Source: Dromiciops gliroides
Lineage: Eukaryota; Chordata; Mammalia; Microbiotheria; Microbiotheriidae
DNA length: 64,000 nt
Reading direction: 5' to 3'
NCBI RefSeq assembly: GCF_019393635.1
Contig: NC_057862.1
Coordinates: 264,134,441-264,198,440 of the forward strand
Part shown: in pieces, positions 12,179 through 23,328 of the stretch
How the letters are laid out: each line of letters opens with the position of its first letter
How positions within the stretch are numbered: the first letter of the stretch is position 1
The notes under the pieces: generated by a model
Databases searched by the model: none
What the model saw: only the letters and a program-made list of their open reading frames with translations
What the model was told of the DNA's origin: nothing
Made by a program: the position numbers and the translations under genes

Positions 12179-12326
12179 GTTTTTTTTTTTTTTTTGTGAG
12201 GCAGTTGGGGTTAAGTGACTTGCCCATAGTCACACAGCTAGTGTTAAGTGTCTGAGATCGGATTTGAACTCAGGTCTTCCTGAATCCAGGGCTGGTGCTC
12301 TATCCACTGTACCACCTAGCTTCCCC
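12179..12326 (-). mobile_element. Short-family SINE
   Basis: Ends CCACCTAGCTTCCCC. Confidence 0.88.
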
Positions 12327-12371
12327 GGGGCAATTTTCATTAACAGTTTATTAAACACAGTGGTGAGGCTT

Positions 12372-12601
12372 TTTTTCTTTTCTTTTTAAAAATTTTTTTT
12401 TTTGGGGGCAGCTAGGTGGCACAGTGGATAGAGCACCGGCCCTGGAGTCAGGAGGACCTGAGTTCAAATCCGGCCTCAGACACTTAACACTTCCTAGCTG
12501 TGTGACCCCGGGCAAGTCACTTAACCCCAATTGCCTCACTTAAAAAAGGTCTTCCTGACTCCAGGGCTGGTGCTCTATCCACTGCGCCACCTAGCTGCCC
12601 C
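12372..12601 (-). mobile_element. Short-family SINE, split by another SINE
   Basis: Poly-T from 12372 and 5' part at 12546-12601, flanked by CAGTGGTGAGGCTTT. Its middle was replaced or interrupted by the + copy at 12404. Confidence 0.75.
12404..12545 (+). mobile_element. Short-family SINE nested in a SINE
   Basis: Opposite orientation to its host copy, forming an imperfect inverted repeat. Confidence 0.9.
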
Positions 12602-12604
12602 AGT

Positions 12605-13359
12605 GGTGAGGCTTTAAAAATTAAAAAAAAATTTTTTTTTCAATCAGCAAAAATCTTCCTCCAACCTTCAACCCAACCTCATTGAGAATGAGAAGAAAAC
12701 AAAACATCTATAATGAACTTATATAATCAAACAAAACAGATTTCTACATTGGCCACATTTAAAAAAAATGTGTCTCATTTTGTACTCTGAGTCTATCACA
12801 TCTCTATCAGGAAGTGGATAGCATGTTTCACCTTTGGAATCATGGTGGTTCATTAGACTGCTCAAGAGTTTTTTATTTCAGAGTTATTTGCCTTTACCAT
12901 ATTGATGTCACTGTATAAATTGTTCTCTTGGTTCTGTTCACCTTGTATCACTTGAGATCTTCTCAGGCTTCTTGGAAACCACTCCCTTCATCATTTCTTA
13001 AAGCGCATAGCATTCCATCACATTTATATACCATAACTTGTTCAGACATCCTCAGTTGGTGGACACCCCTTCTGATTCCTGTTCTTTGCTGCCTCAGAAA
13101 GTTAAAAATATTTTTGTACATCCTTAGAGTTTGTTTTGTTTAGCAATAAACTCTTCCCTAATCTATCCTCCCTCTAATTCCTTCTCCCCTTTCCCTCCTA
13201 TTTCTCTGTTGAGTGAAATGTATTTCTGTACCAACTTTGGGTTGTGAGATAATATTCCCTAATCTTCCTTTCCCTGCCCCCTCCCATGTATTCTTCCCTT
13301 CTTTCTATTTTTCTTTTTTCTCTTAACATCATTAAGACACAGAATCATTCCCAGACTTT
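12605..13359 (-). mobile_element. L1/HAL1 fragment (antisense)
   Basis: Related to the 10970 element (TCTCATTTTGTACTCTGAGTC, AGGAAGTGGATAGCATG). Pyrimidine-rich from 13150. Confidence 0.55.
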
Positions 13360-13507
13360 TTTTTTTTTTTTTTGCGGGACACTGGGGGTTAAGTGACTTG
13401 CCCAGGGTCACAGAGCTAGTAAGTGTCAAGTGTCTGAGGCCGGATTTGAACTCAGGTACGCCTGAATCCAAGGCCAGTGCTTTATCCACTGCGCCACCTA
13501 GCTGCCC
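13360..13507 (-). mobile_element. Short-family SINE
   Basis: Flanked by CCCAGACTT. Confidence 0.9.
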
Positions 13508-13703
13508 CCAGACTTCTTTTTTACCCCTGATGATGATAGGGTCCAGAAGGGACAAATATATCATCTTTTCATGTTTGAATATAAATAAGTAAGTAATTTA
13601 TCCTTGTTTAGTCCTTTATGGTTTTTAATTCATGTTTACCTTCTTATGTGTCTCTGACTTTAAAGTATCTTCACAGCTCTGGTCTTTTCATTAGAAATGC
13701 ATG

Positions 13704-13862
13704 GGGGGCGGCTAGGTGGCGCAGTGGATAAAGCACCGGCCCTGGATTCAGGAGTTCCTGAGTTCAAATCCGGCCTCAGACACTTGACACTTACTGGCTG
13801 TGTGACCCTGGGCAAGTCACTTAACCCCATTGCCCCATAAAAAAAAAAAAAGAAAGAAAAAA
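13704..13862 (+). mobile_element. Short-family SINE
   Basis: First of two copies at one GAAATGCATGG target. Confidence 0.9.
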
Positions 13863-13879
13863 AAGAAATGCATGGAAGT

Positions 13880-14052
13880 TGGGGGCAGCTAGGTGGCACA
13901 GCGGATAAAGCAGCGGCCCTGAATTCAGGAGGACCTGAGTTCAAATCCGGCCTCAGACACTTGACACTTACTAGCTCTGTGACCCTGGGCAAGTCACTTA
14001 ACCCTCATTGATCTGCAAAGAAGAGGGAGAGGGGGGAGGACTATTAAAAAGA
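13880..14052 (+). mobile_element. Short-family SINE
   Basis: Second copy, between GAAATGCATGGAAG at 13865 and again at about 14060. Confidence 0.9.
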
Positions 14053-14059
14053 AAAACAG

Positions 14060-14762
14060 AAATGCATGGAAGCTCTCTGTTTCATTAAAGGTTCATTTCC
14101 CCCAGCCCCCCTTATGATTATATTCATTTTTACTGGGTAAGTAATTCTTGGCTGTAAGCCTATATATCTTTTGCGTTCTGGAATGTGGTATTCCAAGTTT
14201 TTTGCTTCTCTATTATAGAGGAGTGTATGATCCTGACCATGGCTCCTCAGTGCCTGAATTGTTTCTTTTTAGCTGCTTGAAGTATTTTTTTTTCCCCCTT
14301 TGACCTGAAGCTCTTCGTTTAGCATTTGGTTGTAATGGTCCTGGGAGTTTTCATTTGGCACTTTCTTTCAGGAAATAACCAGTGGCGTCTATTTCTACTT
14401 TGCTGCCTGATACTAGGAAATCAGGGAACTTTTCTTATAATATTTTTTTTCTTTTTCTTTTTTTTCCTTTTTTAGTGAGACAGTTGGAGTTAAGTGACTT
14501 GCCCAGGGTCACACAGCTAGTAAGTGTTAAGTGTTTGAGGCCAGATTTGAACTCAGGTACTCCTGACTCCGGGGCCGGTGCTTTATCCACTGCGCCACCT
14601 AGCTGCCCCTTCTTATAATATTTTTAAAAATTTGAAGTCTAGGTCCTTTTTGGGCATGGCATTCAGGTGGTCCTGCAATTCTTAAATTTTTTTTTTCTCC
14701 TCAGTCTATTTTCCAAGTCATTTATGTTTTCTGTGAGATAATCTATATTTTTCAGTCTATTG

Positions 14763-14765
<3 letters not shown>
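14060..14765 (-). mobile_element. L1/HAL1 upstream fragment (antisense)
   Basis: Resembles 33040-33420 (TGTATGATCCTGACCATG, GGAAATAACCAGTGG) and probably comes from the ORF1 or inter-ORF part. Interrupted by a SINE at 14458. Confidence 0.5.
14458..14609 (-). mobile_element. Short-family SINE
   Basis: Flanked by TTCTTATAATATTTTT. Confidence 0.9.

Positions 14766-14767
<2 letters not shown>

Positions 14768-14801
<34 letters not shown>
14768..14801. repeat. (GT)n microsatellite
   Basis: Uninterrupted GT run in the last EAPP intron. Confidence 0.95.
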
Positions 14802-14803
<2 letters not shown>

Positions 14804-15082
14804 TTTTAGTGTCTAAATGTGCCACAGTGTTTTCAGATAACTGTTTATAAATTATAGTATGTGAAACATCAACTTTGGCTGAGGCAAAACACACTTTGCA
14901 CATATAAAAATTATCCCCAGTACATATTTCCTTTTCCCAATTTCTAAGTGAAGGGATTACAGGTCTCTTCCTTCAGACTGAGGGAGGTGATGGATGAGAA
15001 AAGAGGAAAAGCAGTGTGCCTGCCATCTACTTGCTTAGTTCCCACCTCTTAACCTGTAGTCAAGGCTCTTCCCCCATGACAC

Positions 15083-15478
15083 TCATTTCTTGTTCAAGAC
15101 TATATCTAGGTTGTTCTTAATTGAATTCAAGAAGTCCATGGTATTAAGGTAGTGCTCATTCAGCTTCACATTGCTTAGGCCATGGATGAAACCTGTGAGG
15201 TCCTTGGTGATAGCTTCACACTCTCCTGTCTCAACATATATCTTTTCCAGTCTTTAAATTTCATTAAGTCCTGATTACTACCCAGCTTCCCTCAATGCTC
15301 TAATCTTGTCCAGGCAAAGATGTTGACAATATGATTAGTGCTGATAAGTTGGCCATTCTGGTATTCTCAGTAATGGCAGGTGACAGTTCCATGGATGGGT
15401 CTCTGCCTCATTGGTCTTTCCATCTGTGCAGACCAGCACTGAGGTCATTAGGCCTAGGGAACCAAAGCCCTGGGAGGG
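15083..15478 (-). pseudogene. IDH2 processed pseudogene, 3' fragment
   Basis: Read on the - strand, a decayed copy of the C-terminus of NADP-isocitrate dehydrogenase: [20 protein letters not shown] at the start, then recognisable TSTNPIASIFAWTRGLEH-like, [15 protein letters not shown] and LNT-DFLDTIKSNLD-like blocks, ending at a TGA at 15083-15085. The tail resembles IDH2 more than IDH1 (recalled sequences). Introns are absent, and frameshifts and stops break the frame. It is 5'-truncated as expected of an L1-made retrocopy and lies antisense in the last EAPP intron. Some 3' UTR may continue to about 14940. Confidence 0.8.
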
Positions 15479-15534
15479 CAATAAAAAGGTTTTAATGGGT
15501 TTGAAAAAACTCAGCAATTTATTTTTTGGAATAG

Positions 15535-15850
15535 AATGTATTGTCTAACTTCATCCTCATAACAACCCTTTTTGTTTGGTGGATACTATTTTTACCCCAT
15601 TTGACAGATATGGAAATTGAGGCTTAGAGAGGTTAAGTGATTTACTCAAACTTACACAGCTAATAAGTATTTAAGGAAGTATTTGAATCTAGGTGTATTT
15701 GGATCCAAACCCAGCAGTAGATCTACCATGTCACATTCCCTACCCATCTATAAAAGAATAATACTAATAATTGTGATATTTATCTGATAGGGTTTTCATA
15801 ACACTCAAATGGCAATTTATAAAGTACTTTGCAAAGTGCATCATAAATGC
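15535..15850 (-). mobile_element. MIR-type SINE (antisense)
   Basis: CTCATAACAACCC, GAGGTTAAGTGATTTACTCA and CACACAGCTAATAAGT are the MIR complement. Confidence 0.65.
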
Positions 15851-15950
15851 CAGGAGTTTGGGGGGGAGTTGATACTGGTCACATCCAGAATCCACCTTTT
15901 TTTAGATAAACATATATGTAACATTTAATTTCTTTTCCTCTTTCTCTTAG

Positions 15951-16221
15951 GCATGAATACTACAAAACTCAGTACAGAGCAATGTTTGTGATGAATTGTT
16001 CTGTCAACAAAGAGGAGGTTCTAAGATATAAAGGCTCAGTGAATCAGAAGAAAAGGCGGGGCCATAAGAAAATGAAGTCTGACGGTGAAGATTGCACAGT
16101 TCAAGCAGAGAATGAAGAACTGTACCACCCAGTAAAATGTACTGAATGTTCAACTGAAGTAGCAGTATTTGATAAGGATGAAATCTTCCATTTCTTCAAT
16201 GTTTTAGCAAGCCATACATAA
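15951..16221 (+). CDS. EAPP: EAPP terminal coding exon with stop
   Basis: The exon starts after a polypyrimidine tract and CTTAG acceptor and encodes HEYYKTQYRAMFVMNCSVNK, a basic patch (QKKRRGHKKMK), an acidic stretch, YHPVKCTECSTEVAVFDKDE and finally FHFFNVLASHT, then TAA at 16219-16221. The CTEC motif may supply further zinc ligands together with the CxxC pairs of the previous exon (inference). The frame is intact over all four visible exons, so the locus looks functional. An ATG inside the exon (15982) opens a 79-codon ORF, but that is part of this exon and not a separate gene. Confidence 0.97.
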
Positions 16222-16470
16222 AAGCACAATTGACAATTTGCACATCAAAATATACTATATAAAATATAAAAGTATGTAGTCTTTTTGCTAGTTTGTACAT
16301 TTAAGAATATCTAAAATTATCATTTGAGGACACATTTTTAATCTTGATAAGAAGTGTTTACTAACTTTCAGGCCAATTTGAATGCTAATTTGGCAATCAC
16401 TGTATTTAGCAAGTAGCTTTATGTTTATTAGAACTCTCTAGAATAAACATTTTCCTGAATTACAGCAGTT
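16222..16470 (+). other. EAPP: EAPP 3' untranslated region
   Basis: Repeat-free AT-rich sequence directly after the EAPP stop. It ends about 20 bases beyond the first AATAAA at 16442. The exact cleavage site is inferred, and a longer form is possible because repeat-free sequence continues to about 16740. Confidence 0.65.
16442..16447 (+). promoter_or_regulatory. EAPP: EAPP polyadenylation signal
   Basis: Canonical AATAAA 220 bases after the stop codon, in non-repetitive sequence. It is the first such hexamer downstream of the coding region. Confidence 0.65.
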
Positions 16471-16740
16471 CTTGTCCTCTATGAAATTATTTTTCCCATG
16501 CCCTTTATGTTACTAGAAGCAGTTGTGTTCATTAGTCGTAGGTTTTGCTAACAAATGTGTCACATTATAAAATCTGTCTGTTCTTTCTTAGAAAACTTTA
16601 GCCCAATTATCAGCAAAACAATAGAAAGTACAGTATCTGAAGATAGTGATAAATTTGGCTTTTGAAATTGTCATTGACAATTTCACAATTCACAATTTAA
16701 CTGACAGCAGTTAAAACACTTATTATTAAAACTTATTAAG

Positions 16741-16886
16741 AGGCAGCTAGGTGGCACAGTGGATAGAGCACCTGGATTCAGGAGTACCTGAGTTCAAATC
16801 TGGCCTCAGACACTTAACACTTACTAGCTGTTTGACCCTGGGCAAGTCACTTAACCCCAATTGCCTCACTAAAAAAAAAAACAAAA
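16741..16886 (+). mobile_element. Short-family SINE
   Basis: Flanked by AAAACTTATTAA; just beyond the EAPP 3' UTR. Confidence 0.9.
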
Positions 16887-16977
16887 CTTATTAAAACACT
16901 TAGCAGCTTTTTAAACTTAATGAATTTGTTCATTAACTAGTTCATTCAAATAAACCCTTAAAATTTATAGATACTTG

Positions 16978-17135
16978 GGGTGGCTAGGTGGCACAGTGGA
17001 TTAATCACCAGCCCTGGATTCAGGAGTACCTGAGTTCAAATCTGGCCTCAGACACTTGACATTTACTAGCTGTGTGACCCTGGGCAAGTCACTTAACCCC
17101 CATTGCCCCGCAAAAAACCAAACCAAAACAAAAAA
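16978..17135 (+). mobile_element. Short-family SINE
   Basis: Flanked by AAAATTTATAGATACTTG. Confidence 0.9.
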
Positions 17136-17158
17136 TTTATAGATACTTGTCCACCTTG

Positions 17159-17605
17159 TATGTAATTTAAGATTCTAAATGTGGATTCTAATGTGTTCCC
17201 CCAGTTTGGGGAAAACTGACTAAAAATCACTGATAAAACGAGTTTAGGTTTTTAAGGGTTTATTGGAAAATAGAAAGAAAAAGATTGAGAACAGAATTCT
17301 AACAGCCTGGCATTCCTATCTTTCCTCAAATTTCCTGTGAAGTCCTCTGCCGCCACCACCATCAAGTCCGGAAACCAAAAAAAGGCCAGCGCTCTCTGCT
17401 CAGGCTCCCTTTCCTCCTTCCTGTCTCCTCCCAGACCATAGGAGGCTCCTCCAGTTGATTGGCTGGTAGACTTGATAGACAGCACCCATGAGCAAACGTC
17501 ATTTCCTGACACCAAGGAAAAGCCACAATGCCTCTGAGGCATTTTCCTCATGGTGGAGCTCTCCACAGCAAGTCTCCAGTAGGTGGCGTCATTCCAATCA
17601 TTACA
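17159..17605 (-). mobile_element. Solo LTR, family B (antisense), with CTCF-like motif
   Basis: 447 bp, flanked by CTTG at 17155-17158 and 17606-17609. The - strand sequence contains AATAAA in the CCAATAAACCC context. CCAGTAGGTGGCGTC lies at 17576-17590. It is nearly the reverse complement of the copy at 63303-63748. Confidence 0.9.
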
Positions 17606-17689
17606 CTTGTATCCATGAGGTATCTCTCTATGGCCTTCAGTTGGAGTTATGTTTTTAGATTTTTAGTAATATGTTTTTTAGTTTCATTT

Positions 17690-18647
17690 AGTTTTATTTT
17701 TTCTAATTTATTTATTTTAATTTTTCTCAATTAGATGTAAAGATATTTTTTGAGTTCCAAATTTTTCTCCCACCCTCCCTTCCCCTTCCCAAAGGTAGTA
17801 AGCAGTTTGATATAGGTTATACATTACAGTCGTGTTAAACATATTTCCACATTAATCTGAACAACAGGAAAAAAGATGAAAAAATAAAAATGAAAACAAT
17901 AACAAAAAAGCAACAACAAAAGTGAAAATAGTATGCTTCAATCTGCATTCAGACTCCATAGTTCTTTTTGTGAATGTGGAGAGCATTTTCCAACATAAGT
18001 CTTTTGGCATTGTCTTGGATCATTGCATTGCTGAAAAGAGCCAAGTCTATCACAGTTGATCATCATAAAATGTTGTTGATACTGTGTACAATGTTCTCTT
18101 GGTTCTGCTCATGTCACTCAGCATCAGTTCATGTAAGTCTTTTCAGGTTTTTCTGAAATCCATCTGCTTATCGTTTCTTAGAGTGTAATAGTGTTCCATT
18201 ACATTCATATACCACAACTTGTTCAGCCATTCTCCAATTGATGGGCATCCCGTCAATTTCCAATTCTTTGCTACCACAAAAAGAGCGGTTATAAATATTT
18301 TTGTACATATTTTTTCCCTTTTCCATGATCTCTTTGGGAGACAGACCTATTAGTGGTATTGCTAGGTCAAAGTGTATGCAGTTTTTTTGTTTGTTTGTTT
18401 TTTTGGGCAGGGCAATAGGGGTTAAGTGACTTGCCCAGGGTCACACAGCTAGCAAGTGTCAAATGTCTGAGGCCAGATTTGAACTCAGGTACTCCTGAAT
18501 CCAGGGCTGGTGCTTTATCCACTGCACCACCTAGCCGCCCCTCTGTGTATGCAGTTTTAAAGTCTTTTGGGCATGTTTCAAATTGATCTCCAGAATGGTT
18601 GGATCAGGTCACAGCTCCACCAACAGTGCATTAGTGTTAAAAAGGGA
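17690..18647 (-). mobile_element. L1 3' fragment (antisense)
   Basis: Complete run of L1 3' UTR and ORF2 C-terminus complement from the polyA side to TTAGTGTT, interrupted by a SINE at 18381-18541 with GTGTATGCAGTTTT duplicated. Confidence 0.8.
18381..18541 (-). mobile_element. Short-family SINE in L1
   Basis: Flanked by GTGTATGCAGTTTT. Confidence 0.92.
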
Positions 18648-18679
18648 AAATTAAAGTTTACAGAAATAAATTATCTTTT

Positions 18680-19017
18680 TTAGAATTTCCTGATCAGACA
18701 TCAAAATAGTTTTTTACAGAGCAAATACCATCTTGAAAACTCTTCATTTGCTTCCATTTTACAAGATGATGGTAAACAAGAAGGGCCTCCAAAATCATGT
18801 CCTGTATTGGGACATGGGAGTGTCTCATGGGAAGGAGAGTGGAGGTGTGATGGGCTGTGGGGATGTTTGCCATGTGGGCATTGCAGGGAAAAAGCTGCCT
18901 AATCAGTTCAAAAGCTGGTTTATTGACCTGCCTGAGGCCAGAAGTGTATTGGGCTGTGAAGGCCATTAGATCCTCTGAATTTCCCCCTTACTTAGACCTC
19001 TGACCTACCCGTAGCTG
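18680..19017. other. Unassigned sequence upstream of FKBP1A pseudogene
   Basis: Not recognised as any repeat or gene. It contains a 78-codon + frame (18733-18969) without similarity I can name. It could be the 5' part of the same retrocopy or unrelated unique DNA. Confidence 0.25.
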
Positions 19018-19180
19018 GCTGGGAGTGCATGTGAAGACCATCTACCCCAGAGACAGGCATACCTTCTGCAAGCACAAGACCCATGTGGTACACTATACTG
19101 GGATGCTTGAAGATAGGAAAAAGTTTGATTCTTCCTATATGACAGGTTTGTGCTGGACAAGCAGGCATAATTGGCTATAA
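19018..19180 (+). pseudogene. FKBP1A (FKBP12) processed pseudogene fragment
   Basis: The + strand reads [20 protein letters not shown] followed by [18 protein letters not shown], close to the N-terminal 40 residues of FKBP12. The start codon is CTG where ATG is expected. After DSS a short deletion shifts the frame, and the sequence continues like GKQEVIRGW before it is lost. No introns are present. It is a dead retrocopy without the C-terminal half. Confidence 0.8.
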
Positions 19181-19419
19181 AAAAAGTTTCTATTGAAGTC
19201 GTCTGTTTATTACATCATCATAGTTATCCCAACTATTTGTTTTCCTACCTCTTCCAAAGAATATGCCCATATAGCAAATAGTATTTTTTAAATAGAAAAC
19301 AATTAGCACAACTGATGGATACATTGAAAAAGTCCAAAAACATGAAATGTGTAACACCTGTTGACTTCCATCTCCATGAATGAGTGGGTTAGGGGTTTCC
19401 TCTCATTTCTTCATTAGAG

Positions 19420-20060
19420 TCCTGCTTGATCTTTATAATTTTGCTACATTCACCTTTGATTTTTTGGTGTGAGGTTTTTTCCACCTACATTGTTGTAGTT
19501 ATTGAGCATATTGCTTTCTTGGTTCTGCTTACTTAAACTCATCAGTTCCACAGTAATGCTGTGAAAGAAGAAAGAGAACAAAAGAAAAAAAATATGAAAA
19601 AAACAAAGAAAGTGAAAATAGTATGCTTCAACCTACATTCAGACTCCATCATTTCTGGATGTGGATAGTGTTTTTCATCATGAGTCTTTTGGAATTGTCT
19701 TGGATCATTGTGTTGCTGAGAAGAGCCAAGTCAATCATAGTAAAGCTTCATACAATGTTGCTATTATTGTGTACAGTGTTATGGTACTCATTACTTCACT
19801 TGGCATCAGTTAATGTAAGTCTTTCCATATTTTTTTTTCTGAATCTGCCTGCTCATTTCATATACCACAACTTGTTCATCAATTCCCCAATTGATGAGCA
19901 TCCCCTCAATTTCTAGTTCTTTTCCACCACAAAAAGAGCTGCTTTAAATATTTTTGTACACGAAGTTCCTTTTCCCTTTTGTAAGATCTCTTTGGGACAC
20001 AGTCCTAGTAGTGGTATTACTGGATCAAAGAGTATGCACAAAGAGTATGCCCATTGGTCT
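19420..20060 (-). mobile_element. L1 3' fragment (antisense), left of LTR
   Basis: Same blocks as at 17690. It is interrupted by the family A LTR and resumes at 21168-21240 with GGTCATAGTTCCAAATTGCT. Confidence 0.75.
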
Positions 20061-21026
20061 GTGGAAATTTATTTTGATTTGGGGACCCTACCTTTAGGCT
20101 GAGATTAGAAAGCCTTAGGCCCTCAGGGTTTCTTCCCCTCCCCCTCTGCTTTAGCTGAGCAAAAAAGACCGTGGGCTGTACAAGAGGCCAGGTCAGACAG
20201 CTGGGGGAAAAAAGCCCCCAGCTCCCTCCGACCTGAGCGGAGGTATCTGAGAGATGCTGGGCTCTGGCGTAGCCTGTGCTGAGGCACGGGAAGCTGGAAT
20301 GCACCCCCCCCCCCACCAGCCAAAGCTCTGGCTGGCAGATTAGCTTGGTCTGTGGGGGCGCAGGAAGCCCCAAGATTTGAGTAGAGAGAAGAAAAGGTAG
20401 ACCTGGGAGTTAGACAGCAAGGGGGGCGGACAAGGACGGAGAGTTCGGTTTGGACAAGGAGACGGGATGGACGAGAAGAGGTCAAGAAGACAGCTGACGA
20501 GATTAGAAAGGAGAGACGGGGGACAAGATGAACAGCAACGCAAGACTAGGAGCAAAGGTGGCAGAAGACAGACTGAACAGGCGGCAGCAGAGAGCACAGT
20601 AGCACTCAGCACAGGATACAGGTTGGAGAAAGTGAAGATTAAGAGGAGTTAGAAGAAAGTAGCTGAGCAGGGAAAGTACATACCCTGAGGTGAGAGGCAG
20701 CTAATGCCCTTATTGTATTAAAAAAAAGTTCAAGGCACAGTAGGTGGGAAAGAGACACACTGCACCGCAGTCAGGCTGTACATTTTATTTCCCTATATTC
20801 TTAATTTTAAATAGTATCTCATAAATAAACTCTGCTTTGATTATTTAGTTAAGAGGCTTCTTAATATTTTGCTTATCAATTTGGGAGTGGAGCAGTGTGG
20901 TGGAACTTTATAAACGGCCCATATTAAATTAAATGCAGTCAGCCAAATAGTCAAAAGTCCCAGAATTAGTACCCCAGTCAGATTAGCCTCCCCAAATTAG
21001 GCTAGTCATTCAAAAATATTCTTACA
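20061..21026 (+). mobile_element. ERV LTR, family A, with start of internal region
   Basis: Begins TGTGGAAATTTATTTTG, carries AATAAA at 20824-20829 and ends CTTACA. It is followed by sequence to about 21165 that starts TTTTAATGGCGACC, possibly a primer-binding-site region. It sits inside an antisense L1, which resumes at about 21168. It is very similar to the LTR at 23329. Confidence 0.75.
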
Positions 21027-21167
21027 TTTTAATGGCGACCATGGCAGGACATACGGCCCAATTATAATTTCTCTAAACCTATAATTTTTCATATACTTAT
21101 AATTTTTCATAGCACACAATTATATAATTTTCCAAATTAGATATACTTATTAATAATTAATTTTTTT
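21027..21167 (+). mobile_element. Short ERV internal remnant after LTR (uncertain)
   Basis: Sequence between the LTR end and the resuming L1. It begins with a TGG seven bases after the LTR, where a primer-binding site would lie, and then becomes AT-rich and unrecognisable. Confidence 0.35.
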
Positions 21168-21240
21168 TACAGGTCATAGTTCCAAATTGCTCTTCAGAAT
21201 TGGTTGGATCAGTTCACAAGTCCACCAATATTACAAATTC
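21168..21240 (-). mobile_element. L1 3' fragment (antisense), right of LTR
   Basis: Continuation of the L1 at 19420 after the LTR insertion. Confidence 0.7.
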
Positions 21241-23242
21241 GTTTGATGTTACATCTTTGAGACAACTTACTAACAATAGACAGATTAAAAAATTTCACTT
21301 TTGCTTTAATGGTTAATAGGAAATATAGATATATATTAGTCTGTTTTTGAGTATCCAATATATATATGTCAAACTCCAAAAATGTGATTATTCTTAATTT
21401 ATAAATGAAGGAAAAATAAAATGTCCTCATTTGTGTCTATTGTTAACTGTTATTACAATGTGAAAAAGATAATTATAACCTAGCCCTGAGCTGTGATTAG
21501 TAAAAATTTGCTACTTGAGGTAAAACCTGGGGCAGTAATTTGATATTGTTCTGAGTTTTAATTTCAGGTGTCTGAATTGTCATGAAGCCAATAGTCCACT
21601 ACTCAAGGAGAATGACATATGCTGTCCAAGGGCACTGTGGTCTGAGGCTGCTACAGGTAAATGCTTATGTATGGGAAATGGGATGACCTTGCATCAGTGA
21701 AGGTAGATCCTTTTGATTCAGATTCCCCATCATCCTTTCTGAACAGGATTTTTGCCACCTGGTTAATTCTGAGCCTGGCTATAATATCCTGTGAATAACG
21801 TGGGACTTTGCTGAATGACTAGCTGTTAACTAGAACTCTTATCTGGAATCAGACTGAACTAAGGGAGTCTTCCCCCTGTTATGCTTATGTCCAGAGAAAT
21901 GAATCTACTAGGAAGAGCTCTCTCCAGAGCTGCCCTGAGAATGAGGTCTATTCCAGAATTTCCAAGGGAAGATATTTCCAGTGATTAAATGACTACATAT
22001 GACAGCTGGGACTCAGGATGTAGTTTCTGATTATGTGAACATTGGGAGTTGGTCACCAGGAACAAGAAAGCTTGATGTTATTTAAAATTGATGATCATTA
22101 TTTTACTACTTTGTTTTTTTTTGTTTGTTTGCTTGTTTCATGGCTTTCCTTAAAGAAAGAAATTACCTAACTCCTTGTTTAATCTTTTGTTTGGGAATCA
22201 GGGCCATTTCTCCTGCAGATTTAATTGAATGTCTTCAGTATATATCAACATCACTTTACCTAAACTTGACTTAGGGAATAATAATGTTAATTTCTTGATG
22301 TTGCTCAGGTGGAAGCCAAAGAAAAGTTTGAAGCTTCCCAAAATCATTTAGTTATTACCCTAGTTAACTGTTTCTGTCACTGTCACTGATTTTTCTTGGT
22401 TATCTTGGTGATAGGTAAATCAATCCTCTTAACTGTGAACCATCTAAGTGAAGTTTAATCTAAAACTTGATTTACACTAAATCTGACTCAAACCTATACA
22501 TTCTATTTTACAAGGTTTGTCTCCTTAAGGGATATATGAAATTATGACAACCAAAGTTGTTCAACTTTTATGACCTTGAGGGAAATAAAGAATTATGATA
22601 TTTTTGTGATAGTCATGACCAGAGTGCACTTGCTTCCTAGTGTGAGTTTAAATCCTCTGACTTATAGCCCATAAGATCTGCTCAGACTGATCCCTCTGAA
22701 GCACTGGGAAACATTGTCACCAGTCTGGTCCTTATCTCTCCTTAAATATCAAGCTTTAGACTAATTTAGGCTAATAAGGACGATGATTCCATTGATTTGA
22801 TTTTTGGCGGTGTTTTTTTAAATGCCTTTAATACCTTAACTTAGCTTTTTGCTTCTGTTATGCTTTCATTATTATGAGAATATTGGACTTGGGAAAGCCC
22901 CAAATAAGGAAAATTGTGAGCAAAATGATTTATTATATTGTTCAGAAAAAAATTTTATCTTTTAAATTCAACCTTATTTAATTAAAATTTGTCCAAACCT
23001 GGAATGTCACCAGATCTCAGTAACTCTCTAGGACTGCTGGAAATGGCTGTGAGGGATTTTAGGGTTTACCCAGGTCCTGGATCCACTTTGGGTTACCACA
23101 CCCAGGACTTGTTTTGGGGTCCACCCAAGCTTGTGTTTTGGTTTCCTTTGTGCTTTAGCTTCACCCAAATTTCATTGACTATCCATGTCAATCTACCTTG
23201 CTTTCGAGTTGCCCTCTCAGCAAAATTAAAAGTGGAGTTCAG
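21241..23242. other. Intergenic sequence without recognised repeats
   Basis: 2 kb of AT-rich DNA. Apart from the possible exon at 21568 I see nothing specific. Confidence 0.45.
21568..21656 (+). other. Possible unassigned exon (weak)
   Basis: An 89-bp stretch in repeat-free sequence bounded by TTTTAATTTCAG and CAG/GTAAATG, both good splice sites. The open frame across it reads CLNCHEANSPLLKENDICCP and continues. It contains a CxxC, but I do not recognise the protein. It lies 5.3 kb past the EAPP stop and could be an alternative downstream exon, a non-coding RNA exon or chance. Confidence 0.2.
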
Positions 23243-23328
23243 GGCAGCTAGATGACTCAGTGGATAGAGTTGTTGGGCCTGGAATCAGGAGGACCTGAGG
23301 TCAAATCTGGTCTCAGGCACTAGCTATA
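23243..23328 (+). mobile_element. MAR1-type SINE, 5' part
   Basis: Interrupted by the family A LTR; continues at 24436. Confidence 0.85.

Noticed and set aside
18733-18969. 78-codon + ORF with a 90-codon ORF on the opposite strand.
   Set aside because: No recognisable homology; adjacent to a retropseudogene, so probably non-functional.
20017-20652. Overlapping ORFs on both strands, and those at 801-1097 and 23397-23633.
   Set aside because: They lie in the GC-richer part of the family A LTRs, differ between copies and show no conserved protein.
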